Shown here: piece by piece, positions 1-11,485 of the stretch | Layout of the letters: every line of letters starts with the position of its first letter | Numbering within the stretch: position 1 is the first letter of the stretch | DNA from: Takashimella koratensis | Taxonomy: Eukaryota > Basidiomycota > Tremellomycetes > Trichosporonales > Tetragoniomycetaceae | Reading direction: 5' to 3' | Assembly (NCBI GenBank): GCA_003116875.1 | Contig: BCKT01000007.1 | Coordinates: forward strand, 1,266,820 to 1,330,819 | DNA length: 64,000 nucleotides | Notes under the pieces: generated by a model | Database searches by the model: none | What the model was told of the DNA's origin: nothing | Seen by the model: the letters and a program-made list of their open reading frames with translations, nothing else | Translations under genes and position numbers: made by a program

Positions 1-196
1 TGGCTGACGAGGGTTTGGGACGGTAAACACACAGCCGAGAATTGCGAACACCTGGGCTGAAGTCTATTCACTTTGTTCGGGCAAACTCGGAGTCGCTATG
101 CATTGGACATTCGTTGCATCGTACTGCTATTGTATCTTGCACCCGCCTTCTTCCTGCATCGATCACTCTCCTGCGTCGGAACATCTCTCACCCCCA

Positions 197-1464
197 CTAG
201 CTGAAGACAGCGGCGATAGCGTTCAGAGAGGTAAAGTACCAACCTCGGTACAATGTTGGCCACCCTTCCTCCTCGACGATTTTACGAAGGGCATCCACGA
301 ACCCTCCGTACGGCTCGCTCGTAGGTCGAAGACCAACGACGTCCTCGTCCGTGCCGACGAACCTCAGACCCTCGGGGGCGCCCGCATCCGGGTCCTCGAC
401 TGACACTTCGCCGCGAAGGTTTGGCTGGACCGAGAGTTTGGCAGCCAAGACTTCGAGTGGGCAGAGCCAGATGGTCGCGATCCCTTGGAGAAGGATGAAG
501 AAAACGAGTCGCCAGGTCGAGACGAGGAAGACGTCCTCGGCGTCAGTGGAGCCGATGAGGACGGAACGGACCGTTCGAGCGACGAGAGTAGCGCAGAGCG
601 AGTGAGTGAAAGTCGCTGCTAGGAGACCAGGGGTAAGGTATAACAGCCAGGGCTTGGCAAGCTCTGCGTTGGTGAGAATGACACGGCCAGCTTCACGAGG
701 GTGGTATGGCAGTCGGTACGGCGTGATGATTGTACTAAGTGGGTCAACAAAAGGAGAACACGGTGCAGGCAAGAGTTCATTACACTTACCGGTTAACAAT
801 GATGGTCATGGGGAGGCTGATGATGGTGAGAACAATAGTGAAGAGTGCCATCCTGATTCCACCCTCTGCTGGGACAGCGTAGTGGCCTTTAGGTCCACGC
901 GTCGCCTGGCCGCCGACAAAGATGACAGATGCGAGGGAAATCAGCGTGGTGAAAGCGAGCATGGGGAAGGCGCCTGGTGTGGGATAAGAGGATAGGTTAG
1001 CATTATGCTGTTCTGATCCTGGCTTGCCGGATAGTTGAACAGGATGATCGCTGTACCCACCTTTGTAGAGACCGTACCATCCCTCCAGACGTTTTGTCCT
1101 CTTCAACGTTCCAATAAGGGTCGTGAGACGCGGTCCAACACTGCGATCGTCAGCTGCTGCGCTCGATGCCCTTGCCAAACACCTCTCCAAGCAGATCTTC
1201 TCCATCTCACACCACCACCACCACCTCACGCCAGGTCTCCCCTTCGTTTCCTTCTCCGCCTTCTTCAAGCAGTCCATTTCTCATCGCCGCCGGACTCAGG
1301 ACTCACCGGTTGTCAACGCCGTCCAGTCCCACAGCTTTAGGATTGTAATTTGCTCTCAGGCGAATGAGCGAGCCATAGAACGGCATAGTGACGCCGACAG
1401 ACACAGCCATGAGCGACGCCATGAGCCCCGTGGCTACGAGGACGGTGACGATAAAGTCAAACAT
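197..1464 (-). CDS. Divergent mitochondrial carrier family protein
   Basis: Four exons (1307-1464, 1061-1140, 790-973, 197-734 on the minus strand) join in frame to 319 residues, close to the usual 300-residue size of mitochondrial carriers. The pieces show carrier-like repeat features: a membrane segment followed by MPFYGSLIRLR, a loop ending in EGWYGLYKG, and later CPLEVLAAKLSVQP with a loop ending EEEGWPTLYRGWY. These match the P-x-[DE]-x-x-[KR] plus G-x-x-x-[FYWL]-[KR]-G pattern of SLC25 repeats, but two of the repeats are degenerate, so the substrate cannot be guessed. The start was chosen at the ATG that opens a hydrophobic N-terminus; no upstream exon is visible. It shares a 0.6 kb divergent promoter with RBG1. 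Family membership is fairly secure, function unknown. Confidence 0.7.
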
Positions 1465-2088
1465 GGTGTAGAGGTATGGAAAGGGAGTGGAGAGGCTGGT
1501 GGATGAAGAAAGAGGAAAGGACGAGGTGGCGGGAGAAGGAGCGATGGGGAGTTGAGAGCGGTTGATGGGCCGCTGCAGTTAAGATGGGTTGAGCTCGGTG
1601 GGTACGGTGTATCAGAAGTAGCGTTGCTCTGGGCCCTGTGGTCGTTAGAGGTGAGTCGGATGGGTGCAGCGGCGAGGGATGAGTGATGTTGAGGATGAGA
1701 GAGGTGTACGTGGAGACGGTTAGACGAGGACGAGTCGCTTCGGGTAAAGTGCAAGGTGCGAGTTGACTGAATGCGGGCTTCGCCGCAGCAGGCGGTGTCG
1801 TCGGATATACGGGTGTAGCTCCAGGCTAATGACGTGTCGTTGACTGTGTCCAAACAGACCTTTGTGGCGTTATCACCCCCGCACCAGTCGGTGGAGAGAA
1901 TGAAATTTCAACGGCAACTCAGCTTTAACCTTTCACACGATCCACCTACAACCCAGCCCGGCCAGCAATTCAGAACACGACTTGGGTACCTAGACACCGC
2001 ATCGAGAGCAGGCCCGACAATCAGGCAGTAATCCGAGTCGAAAGATCCCCTTTTCCCCCTTGAAGTCAATTAGAACCATCAACCAGCC
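1465..2088. promoter_or_regulatory. Divergent intergenic region, carrier gene / RBG1
   Basis: This 0.6 kb gap lies between the starts of two divergent genes and must hold both promoters and 5' UTRs. I see no TATA box or clear repeat that I can assign to either gene. Confidence 0.4.
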
Positions 2089-3831
2089 ATGACGACCGCT
2101 CAAAAGGTGAGGAAAGGTTAACGAGACTGTAGATACTCGTCCTGAAGACGTAATGTGAAAGGCTCAGCGCTGACTGTTGCTTAGATCAAAGATATCGAGG
2201 AGGAGATGTCGAAGACGCAGAAGAACAAGGCGACAGAGTACCATCTTGGTCAACTAAAAGGTGAGCGCGTACTCTTTACAATCCTGCCATCCTTCTCTCG
2301 ACTCTTCCCGCGAAGTGACGCAGCTGCTGACTGGACATAACACTATAGCCAAGCTCGCCAAGCTACGACGAGAGCTGATCGCGCCCTCGGGCGGCGGTGG
2401 TGGAGGTCCTGGTGCTGGGTTCGACGTGGCGAGAACAGGTATTGCAAGTGTAGGATTCGTTGGATTCCCTAGTGTGGTGAGTAACAAGGCAGCTAGCTGT
2501 CAGACTATCTTGTATACGTGAGAGCTAACTTGGAAAACCAGGGAAAATCCACTCTCATGTCAAAACTCACGTCAGTATAGCGCTCAGGAGGGTCTGGATC
2601 TAAAGCTGACGCCGTTGCAGTGGGACCCACTCCGAAGCTGCTTCTTACGAATTCACAACACTCACTACTGTCCCCGGTACACTCACACACAACGGCGCTC
2701 GTATCCAAGTCCTCGATCTGCCCGGTATCATTGAAGGCGCGAAAGACGGTAAAGGTCGTGGTAAACAAGTCATTGCCGTCGCACGTACCTGCAACTTGAT
2801 CTTTATTGTTCTCGACGTGCTTAAACCTCTGCATGATTTGGCGATTCTGCAGAACGAATTGGAAGGGTTCGGGATTCGGCTGAACAAGAAACCGCCCAAC
2901 ATCACGGTTAAGCGAAGAGAGAACGGTGGTGTGAGTGTGATCGATTGTTACGGAAAGAGGGCAAACGAGACTGATTATGGGGTAGATTGCCGTTACCAAC
3001 ACGGTGCCCTTGACGAAGATCGATCCACAAGAGATTCGAGCAGTGTTGTCTGAGTATCGAATGTCGAGCGCGTCTGTTGCAATTCACGAGCCCGACTGCA
3101 CAATCGAGGACTTTATCGACGTCGTCGAGGGGAACCGGTAAGTTACCATTGTATTCGACGCGTTGTTGCTCTTATTCCATTGTATTGACTTTCCAAGTGT
3201 CTATGTTCCTGCAATCTACGTGCTCAACAAGATCGACGCGATCAGTATCGAAGAGCTGGATTTGCTGTACAAGGTCAGTTGAGGAATGCCAAAGACACTA
3301 GGGCTTAGCTGACTCCATCTCAAGATCCCCAACTCCGTACCCATCTCATCCAAGATGTGGCTCAACATTGATGAACTCCTCGAGGTCATGTGGGAGAAAT
3401 TGGACCTGGTCCGAGTGTAAGTCTAGCCCGCTGCTGTTTCTGAAAACGCCGTGCTAATCTATTCTCCGTCTTGTGTTTGCAGGTACACACGACCAAAGGG
3501 CAAGCAGCCTGATTATACCGCTCCGGTCGTACTGCGGCGGAATAGAGCCAAGGTGGAGAACTTCTGTGATGCCATTCACAAGGAGATCAAGAAACAGTTC
3601 AAATCCGCCATGGTCTATGGTACCAGTGCAAAGTGAGTTACTCGGAAATGCCTACCACAGATAGTTTAAGAACCTAGGGCAGCTGTTCTGACTTTTGATT
3701 TTCAAGGCACTCGCGAGGCCAGAAAGTCGGCCTGGAGCATGTCTTGGAGGACGAAGAGTGAGTTCAGTGCTTTTGTTGACTTGAATCGTAGCTAATACCT
3801 GTTCAGCATTATCACATTGTTCAAAAAGTAG
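2089..3831 (+). CDS. RBG1: DRG-family GTPase (Rbg1/DRG1)
   Basis: The gene encodes a ribosome-associated GTPase of the DRG/OBG class, known to work with a DFRP partner (Tma46 in yeast) on translating ribosomes. After a short first exon (MTTAQK), the exons give in order an N-terminal helical region ([20 protein letters not shown]), a P-loop GFPSVGKSTL, switch motifs ([11 protein letters not shown]), DLPGIIEGA, the G4 motif NKID and a C-terminal TGS region starting near [14 protein letters not shown]. The reading ends in IITLFKK, typical of the TGS domain end. Total size is about 365 residues, the normal length for DRG1. At least nine introns split it; most contain a GCTGAC or GCTAAC branch site. 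The downstream neighbour converges on it. Confidence 0.93.
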
Positions 3832-4231
3832 TTTTTGAGTCCGACTCATTTCTGGACATACCACTTTGTAGCATCATATCATCCCGACGATTATGGCAGA
3901 GAATGCATATCAGCCATAGGTCTCCACTCATAACCGCTTGTCAATCTATTTATTTGGCTGCTGACCATTGGAAGTATGAAATCATCTCACGAGTGCATGT
4001 CTAACATTGGTAGTGTTCTATGCTACAGTGGATCTAGCGGGGTATATGTAGATCTTTTCTCATCAAGGGGGGAAGTCCTGGTTGGATGGGGAGGTGGAGT
4101 GTGGTCTGGTGAAATGGACGATGATGTTGGTAGTGGTGGTGGTGGTGCGAATGCAATGGTGGTGGTGTGGGTGAAGCATGCAGTTGCCAGAGTAGTAAAG
4201 AAAACTCAGACTTTAAAAGCAGATCAACTGC
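3832..4231. other. Convergent 3' intergenic region
   Basis: The gap between the stops of RBG1 and the MFS transporter holds both 3' ends. The only visible structure is a GGTGGT-rich low-complexity stretch around 4130-4170. I see no gene in it. Confidence 0.4.
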
Positions 4232-6088
4232 TTAATCAATCTGAGCCTCTCCTTCACTCTCCAACAACCTCGCCACATGGTCTTTACTGTCCTCAACCTC
4301 GGTATCTCTCGGCGCATAAATTGCACCAATGAGAACGAGAGCACCGTAAGCGGCCATGACAAACCAAGCGAGGTAACCTCCCAGAATCTGGTTGGAGACA
4401 CCGAGAGCGTAGACGGCGTTGATGATGGCGGGAATAAAGGCTTTGACGCTTGCAGCGATCATTTGAGCGAGGCCGTTGATCAGGGACAAAGCGGCGGGTG
4501 GGGTCGTGGAATTCACTAGGAGCTGGACGGAGGCTTTGATGTCATCAGCTTTGGATACGGAGGGAGGAAGGCGATTGTAATCATAAAGAAGAGGTAACGG
4601 AGATGGGATGAAAACTCACTAAATGTCATGTTGACCGCAGAGCCGAAGCAGACGTAGACACCAAGGAGCGCGTAGCTCGCAACCATTGACCCATTCCTCG
4701 CTGCTGCGTTACTGAGGACAGGCAGGATCATGACGAGAGGGAAGAACCCAGAGGTGTAGGTAAAGAGCTTGTTCGTGCCTAGCCGAACATCGAGGTATGG
4801 CATGACGATGAGTAACCAGAGGGACTGGGTGAGGCCCATTGCCGCGATCCACTGGGCAATCTGGGCAGGGCGCATGTCGGACCCGCCAAGAGGAACCGGG
4901 GTGAAGAGGTGCAGGGGAAGAAGAGCGGAGGCGGAGAAAGAGATACCGACGGTGAGGCCGTAGATGAGAAGCATTCGGGGCATAGGACGTTTGAGAGCTT
5001 CACGAAGAGTCACGGCGTGGTCGACCTTGGCGCGAGGGGGCTGGGAAAATGAGAGTCAGTTAGGGACATGAGGAAGACAAGTGGCGGTGAAATTGTCGAC
5101 AGGACTCACCTCGCGAAGGAAGAAGAAGCACAAGACCATGACGACAAAGACGTAACCTCCTGCAGCGAGACACGGGAGGGCATAAGGAAAGTCGATGAAG
5201 AGTTTAAAGTTCCCAAAGAGCCACGGATACTCTTTGGCAGGTTGAGCGAGGGCACCGCCCATAGCAGGACCGAGGAGGCTACCGATGTTTGCTGCGAAAG
5301 CGAAGAACGAGAACGCTTTTGCCTGGTTGGTCTTGTCACAGTTCTCAGCGAAGAGAGTACGGATAACAACAGCGTTACCACCAAAGATACCGGCAACGCA
5401 ACGGGCGGCGTACATGTGCCACATCTGGGTAGAGAAACCGAAAGCGACCGAAGCGACAAAGGCACCGAAGAGGGAACAGAGTAGGACAGGTTTACGACCC
5501 CATGTATCGGCAGCGCGGGACCAGTACATCACTGCGACGGTCAGCGAGGAAAACCCGGTGGGCCGGGATGGTTTGATCACACTGGGATAAAACAACACCG
5601 AACCGGCTAGAGAAGAGAGATAGAAGTTGGTTGGAGATCAACTTACAGAAAATGACCTGGGTGAGGGAGAAACTAGTCTCGACGAGACCGACAGAGTAAC
5701 CGACGTCCTCGACCTCGACCTCGCCAGTATCGAGGATCATTTGGTTAACGAACGGGAACAAGACGCAAAACGTGAGCTGTTAGGTCCGATCATCCGGACA
5801 TAATGTCAGCTTTCCCATGCCACTCCGACCACAAGCGTTTCCATAGAGAGTGTCGTTGTCTAGTCTGGGAGTTTTACTTACAGGCTCAGCGACACGAGTG
5901 AGGGTCAAGAGCATGATTTGTGTCATGGGCAATGGAGTTGGCTCGAGCTTTCCGCTCACACCAGAGTCATTGGCAACGTCGTCGGCGTTGACGATAGTGT
6001 CGGAAGATGCAGACGACGTCGTCGCGCCGTACCCTGGCTGGTCGGTGCCACTCCGCAACGTTTGGCTCTCGGATTGTGTTGACCGCAT
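4232..6088 (-). CDS. MFS transporter, ZIFL1/DHA1-like
   Basis: Five exons (5882-6088, 5647-5776, 5110-5531, 4620-5040, 4232-4515) join in frame to 487 residues, a normal size for a 12-helix major facilitator. The cytosolic N-terminus is polar and Ser/Thr-rich. Helix 1 begins LTRVAEPLTFCVLFPFVNQM, a wording typical of fungal ZIFL1/DHA1-type members. The loop between helices 2 and 3 carries the family motif as RAADTWGRKPVLL. Helices 4-5 contain RCVAGIFGGNAVVIRT and GSLLGPAMGGALA, the antiporter motif region. The C-terminus (RDTEVEDSKDHV) is acidic. It fires away from the DUF2264 gene across a 0.6 kb promoter, suggesting co-regulation. The substrate is unknown; export of a small organic acid or sugar product would fit the neighbours, but that is inference. 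Confidence 0.88.
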
Positions 6089-6712
6089 TTTTGGAGCGGT
6101 TTTGACGATATGGGAAGGGGAGAAGGGGAAGGTGAGGGGGGAGGTGGGAAAGAGGTGGGTGTAGAGGATAGACACAGTCGGAACGGTATATGTGAACGAC
6201 TTGACACGGCTCCAATCGAAGAGAAAAAAAAAAGAGGTCAGAACCAAAACACCTCCTGCATAGGGTACATCCGGGAACAAGCGAAGTGGAAATTGAGTGT
6301 GGGGTGGGGAGAAACAACAACGTATCCCGGCGCCGGACAAGGTTCCCAAAGCGGGGTCCAGGGTCTCCGGTGGACCGGCTCCGGGCTGAAATGAGGGAGG
6401 AGCAGGGAAGTGTCGGGGAATGGCGAGAGTCGATGACGAGGTGAACAAAGAGATGAGGTCACGTGATAGCCGGAAGAAGTGATGGGTAGGGTGGGGGGAT
6501 GGATTGGGCGGCCCGGGAACGGCCCGCCAAGAGCAACGGGCGTAGGTTAAAGTTTGGAAACGGGTGAGACGGCTGGGCAAAGGTCAAGACTACCAGCTTC
6601 AAAGCAGTACCTACATCTTCCTCTACAGGCTTTCGCAGACAGAGCCCGTCGTAGTGATCTATACATCCTCACTTTCACGCAACCCCAACGACACACCTAG
6701 GAAGAAGCAAAG
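6089..6712. promoter_or_regulatory. Shared divergent promoter, MFS transporter / DUF2264
   Basis: This gap separates the two divergent starts. It is dense in CCGG/CGG half sites (around 6325-6395), and a GC-rich near-palindrome of the form GGCGGCCCG-n4-CGGCCCGCC lies around 6507-6530. Zn2Cys6 activators bind CGG pairs, so a shared operator is plausible. No binding factor can be named. Confidence 0.4.
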
Positions 6713-9068
6713 ATGGTCTTGGTCCACCCGCAACCGTTTTACCAGAACCCGTTCAAGACGCGTGAAGATGTCCAGCGCGCGTGTATCGGTTGTGAGTATC
6801 CCTTGTCTGGTGCCCCATCACTTTGACTATGATACACAAGTCCAGTCCACTGACAGATCGCTTCCTACGCTACTTTGATGCTCTCTATCGACTCCACGCA
6901 GTGCTCGACCCGCTCGCTGCGCACACTACCCCCGGCGGCGCTCAGATTGACCTCGCCTCCACAGCGACACACTACGACCTCCGCGCTGTCGGCTTTGAGG
7001 CCTTTGCGCGCCCTCTCTGGGCCCTCACCCCTCTCCTCCTCGGTGGCGGCGCCTACCCGGGTGCCGAGCGCTGGGTTCGAGGTTTGGCTAACGGAACGGA
7101 CCCCAAGAGCCCCGAGTACTGGGGCGCGAGCAAGGCCAAGGACCAGAGAATGGTCGAGATGAGTCCGCTCAGTTTCGCCATTGCTATGGCCCCAGAGGTC
7201 TTCTTCAACGTGAGTATAGGACCCAAGGGCATTTAGAAAAGCAAAGATGTGAGTAGAGCTGAGTCAAACTTCAGAACCAAACCGACGAGGCCAAGCGCAA
7301 TATTGCCGAGTTTCTCAACACTTGCCAGAACCGACCCATGCCTGACAGTGAGTCTATATTAGCCCGCTCCTACCTTGGGCGGTCCCTAACTCACTAACGC
7401 GCTTAGCCAACTGGCTGTGGTTCCGCGTCTTCGCCAACCTCGCTCTTCGCTCGATCAAATCCGACCTGTTCAACCCTGAGCGCATGTCTCGCGACCTCGA
7501 CAGGCTCGACTCGTTCCAGCTCCCTCCCCATCCAGCTACCGGAACCGCTGCTGCCTCTGCCGGATGGAGCAGGGACGGACCGGAGGGCGTCATGCAGCTC
7601 GACTACTATTCTAGCAGCTTTGCGATCCAGTTCGCACAGATGGTTTACGCCAAGGTAGGTAAAAACGGGCAGTTGGTTGTACACAATGAGAGGAGGAAAT
7701 TGACTTTGTGATAGTTGTGCATGAAGGATGACCCGGCGAGGTCCAAGTCGTACGAGCAGCGGGCGCAGGACTTTATCCTCGACTTTATCTACTACTTTGA
7801 CGACGAGGGTGAGTCACTCGTTTTCTCCTCACTCTCTTTCTCTATGTACTAGTCCCTATGTGGACACCAAACTAATCTGTTATCTAGGCGCTGCCATTCC
7901 ATTCGGCCGATCAATGGTCTACCGCTTCGCCGTGATCTCCACCTTCTCCTGCTTTGCGCTATGCGACTTGACCCCACCCAAGCCGCTGCAGTGGGGCCAC
8001 CTCAAGGGCTTCTTCCTTCGCCACATGCGTGGATGGGCAGCCAACAAGGATATCTTCAGGTCGGACGGGACTGTGAACATTGGGTACGGGTACGACAACA
8101 TGAACATGACGGAAAACTACAACGCGCCAGGCTCGCCGTACTGGTGCTGCAAGGCATTTGCGTGTCTCGCCGCTCCCGCGTCCCACCCCTTCTGGGCATC
8201 CGAGGAGCTCCCTTGGCCTCGCGACCTCTTCCCTGCCCTCAAGGCCCTTCCGGACCCGTACCATATCAACGTCACTTCCGGCGGCCACACTTTCCTCCTC
8301 TCTTCCGGCCAGACGGCCCACTACTACATGCGACACGCTTGCGCAAAGTACTCCAAGTACGCCTACTCATCGACTTTCGGATTCAGCTGCTCGACCGGTG
8401 ACCTGGGTCTCGAGCAACTCGCCCCCGACAACACGCTTGCGCTGAAGGACGCTTCTCCCGGCTTGGACGACCCCGTCGTTGATGGTGAGCGATGGCGAGT
8501 GCGTATGGTCCCCATCAACGCGCGAATCGTGGGCCGGGGCACCGACGACGTCCACCTCCGTAGCAGCTGGCGACCCTGGGCGGACGTCGAGGTCGAGACA
8601 TGGCTCGTTCCCCCTCAGCCCGAGAGCCCCAACTACTACCTCCGCGTACACAAGGTCACCTCCAAGCGCCCCTTACACACCGCCGAGGCGGGCTGGTCGA
8701 CTTACGGCCAAGCAGATGACGGTCGTGCTCTCGTCCAAGTCTTCTCAGGCGAGACGTCGACAGGCGGTCTCGAGGCCCCCCGCGAGGCCCGGGCAACTAC
8801 CAAGGCCGGGTCCGTCGGTGTCGTCGATATCGCCGTCGAGGGAGGGAGCAAAGACGACCGAAAGGGTACACTCATTCAAACCGACCCCAACTCGAACGTC
8901 ATCTTCTCCAGGAGTGTCTTACCAGCCCTCATGGGTGAACTCCAGCCGGGGACCTCGTGGATCGCCACTGCAGTCTTCGGACTTCCGTTCAAGGCTGGTG
9001 CGGACCAGGCCAACGTAGACAAAGAGTGGGGACGCCTCCCATCTGTCCCCTCGTATGTCTTCCAATGA
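6713..9068 (+). CDS. DUF2264 domain protein
   Basis: Six exons (6713-6791, 6902-7209, 7275-7347, 7407-7654, 7715-7808, 7888-9068) join in frame to 660 residues. The N-terminal two thirds carry a full DUF2264 domain, recognisable by [60 protein letters not shown] and [12 protein letters not shown]. The C-terminal part (from about residue 430) is beta-rich in look ([15 protein letters not shown]) and ends without signal or membrane segments. There is no N-terminal secretion signal, so it is probably intracellular. DUF2264 proteins in bacteria and fungi often sit beside polysaccharide-use genes and are thought to have an (alpha/alpha)6 barrel, but no activity is established to my knowledge. Here it lies between two transporters and next to a GH28 enzyme, which suggests work on an imported oligosaccharide (inference). 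Confidence 0.9.
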
Positions 9069-9248
9069 ACATGTCAGAGGTTTTGTAGTTTCAGTAGGGT
9101 CTCATGCATTTCTGTCCTGGTCAGGAAACGTGATTTGAACGAGTCTAGTGCCAGGATTCGCACAAGCTAAGAGATTCGTGACGATCGAGTTGAGAGTATG
9201 AACACATGTGCATGAGCATATGATACATGCTGTACTGTATATAGGTGC

Positions 9249-11039
9249 TCAAAGTTCGAGGCGGGCGAGGGACCTGTAACCTGCGTGGATTGCAAACGCA
9301 GCAAGTAGACAAGTGGCCGCGTAGAGGTAAAAGATATTTCCTTCTCCGGTGGCTTTACCGCCGGCCAACCACTCCTTGAGAGGGAAGAACGTTGTTCCGA
9401 TGATAAAGTTGGTCGTCCAGTTGACGGCAAGACCAATACTGCTAGCTGCCGGGCGAGAGTGGGCGGGCATGACTTCGCTCAATACAACCCAGGTGACGGG
9501 ACCAAGACCGATAGAGAAGCAAGTGACGAAGAGGAGAATGGAGAAGGCAGAGAGGAAGCCGGCGGAGGTGTTGATGCCGATCGCAAGGAGGAGGGAGGCA
9601 AGCGCCATGACGGCGGTAGGGTAGAGCAAGAGAGGGCGCGAACCGAGGCGCTAGGGTGGGTTAGCGAGCGGGCTTAGGAGTAGATATACGAGAAAGTGGT
9701 AGATGTTCTAGAAGAACGGGGAGAGAAGTGGATATCATAGCTCACCTCGATCATGAAGGCCGGAGTGATGGTGACAGGAATCTTGAGGATGACGATGGCA
9801 AGAGCGATGAACTTGGCATTGGACGCAAAAACAGGCTTGAGAATGCTCGTTGAGAAATACATGACTGAATGATGTGAGAAACGAACGCCATCACATTGTC
9901 GAGCTCGTAGCTGGACCCAACTTACCTGCACTGACACCACAGAGCTGCTGAGCGAGCTGAGTGATTAACACGACGACGACTGCGAATATGATCGTCAGTC
10001 CTCAACCTTTGCCACACCGTCAAACAATCCTACTCACGTCCTTTCTTGATCTTGACGTCCTTGGAACTCAGAGCCTCCCAGATCGACAGAGGCTTCTCCT
10101 CCTCTTGGGGCTGACCCAACAACGGTTCCCTCTCGCTCTCCTCGCTCTTCGGCTCACCCATCCACAAGCTTCCAAGGAGCTGCACGACGGCCACGCTCAC
10201 GGCAACGGTCGGGACAAAACGCCAGAGGAAGGGCTGGTTCCAAGGAAAAGCGAGGGACTGGCCGACAAGGATACCAAAAACGATGAAGAGCTGGTTCATG
10301 ATACCGAGAGATTTGCGGATCGCGGGAGGTGCGACGTGAGCGAGGAAAAGAGGGACGGTGGTCGTTGCGAGACCGCAACCGAGGCCGACGAGCACACTAA
10401 GAGTGTCAGAGTGCGCACAGGTATAGGGTGAGAAGTGAAAGGGCAGGCTTGGAGAGAAGGGAGGAGTAAGTACTTACCGACCAGCGATCATCGCAGCGAC
10501 CGAGTTGGACAAGGCAACACTAGCTGACCCAAAGAGACTACATGTCGCGGCCAGACGAAGGGTACCAACACTGCCCACTCGGCGGGTGATAGTGGTGGAT
10601 GAAAGCGCACCGATGAGACCGCCGAGAGTGAAGATGGCAACGACGATGCCAAACTCGACAGACTAGGCGTGTTAGTGGGTGTACGACGTGTATATTTGAG
10701 ACGGCCCGGAGACATGTCGTTTACGGCCCCTCCGCGCCGGATTCTCCCCGACGCAAAATACAGTAAACAGCATGCTGACTCCTAGCTTGCAGCGCAACAC
10801 ACATTCCCCGTATCTATCACAGTACCCGCACTCACCGACATGCTAACACAAGGCTTCAACCATCCCTTGGACTTGGCCGATGCCGGGTCGACAAAGTGCC
10901 CACCACCTCCACCGACGACATTGTCGCACGTAAGCGCGCTCTGGATACCGTTCAGACCCGAGATGGCGAGACCGTACTGGAAAGTGTGGAGGGCGGCCCA
11001 CGATGCGCTGAGCGCTGTAGCGAGGGCTGATCGAGACAT
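9249..11039 (-). CDS. Sugar porter-type MFS transporter
   Basis: Six exons (10836-11039, 10478-10662, 10038-10396, 9926-9979, 9746-9864, 9249-9650) join in frame to 440 residues, slightly short for the sugar porter family (usually about 460-550). Helix 1 carries FQYGLAISGLNGIQSAL, resembling the GLUT/Vps73 start. Helices 2-3 have GGLIGALSSTTITRRVGSVG; after helix 4, FLAHVAPPAIRKSLGIMNQL fits the family's P-x-x-x-R loop. Helix 7 reads LITQLAQQLCGVSAVMYFST, equivalent to the QQ-x-x-G sugar-binding stretch. Helix 10 has LGPVTWVVLSEVMPAHSR, equivalent to GPxPWxxxxExxP. It is convergent with the DUF2264 gene (180 bases apart) and divergent from the GH28 gene. Uptake of a hexose, uronate or rhamnose is possible; the substrate is not determined. 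Confidence 0.87.
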
Positions 11040-11485
11040 GGAGAGGGGGATTGGGGTGGTGTGTGATGGGTGGGTAGTGGTGAAGGAGGAGGATGAAGAT
11101 GTTGATCGATGCAAAGTCCAAAGATTGAAAAAGAGGGTGCTGAATGCGTCCGTGTCTCAGGAGTCAAAGGATGCCCAATGACGGCCGGTGTAAATACGCC
11201 CTGATTACACCGCTCCCTTCTACATCCACCGGCCCGAAATTCACCGGGCGGTCGTCGCCGGTTTCCTCTGATCGAGCCCAGTGACGCCGGCCCTCATGGA
11301 TGTCACGAGTTTCATTCACCATGTGCGTCGTTGTGGTCTCTCCGGGTGACGCCGACGTCTGCCAAGCTGCTCACCCATTGCTATAAACACCACTTAGCGC
11401 CCCAGATTTTTTTTTTCTCTCTTCTCATCAATCTTTAGTCTTCTTCCGACCTTGTTCACGCCCACCCCGCTCGTAGTCACTCACG
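11040..11485. promoter_or_regulatory. Shared divergent promoter, sugar transporter / GH28
   Basis: This 446-base region serves both divergent genes. A TATAAA box lies at 11382-11387, about 100 bases before the GH28 start. A CGG-N6-CCG inverted pair lies at 11249-11260, the shape recognised by many Zn2Cys6 dimers, and further CCGG sites surround it (11228-11275). A T-rich run precedes the GH28 leader near 11408-11416. Confidence 0.5.
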
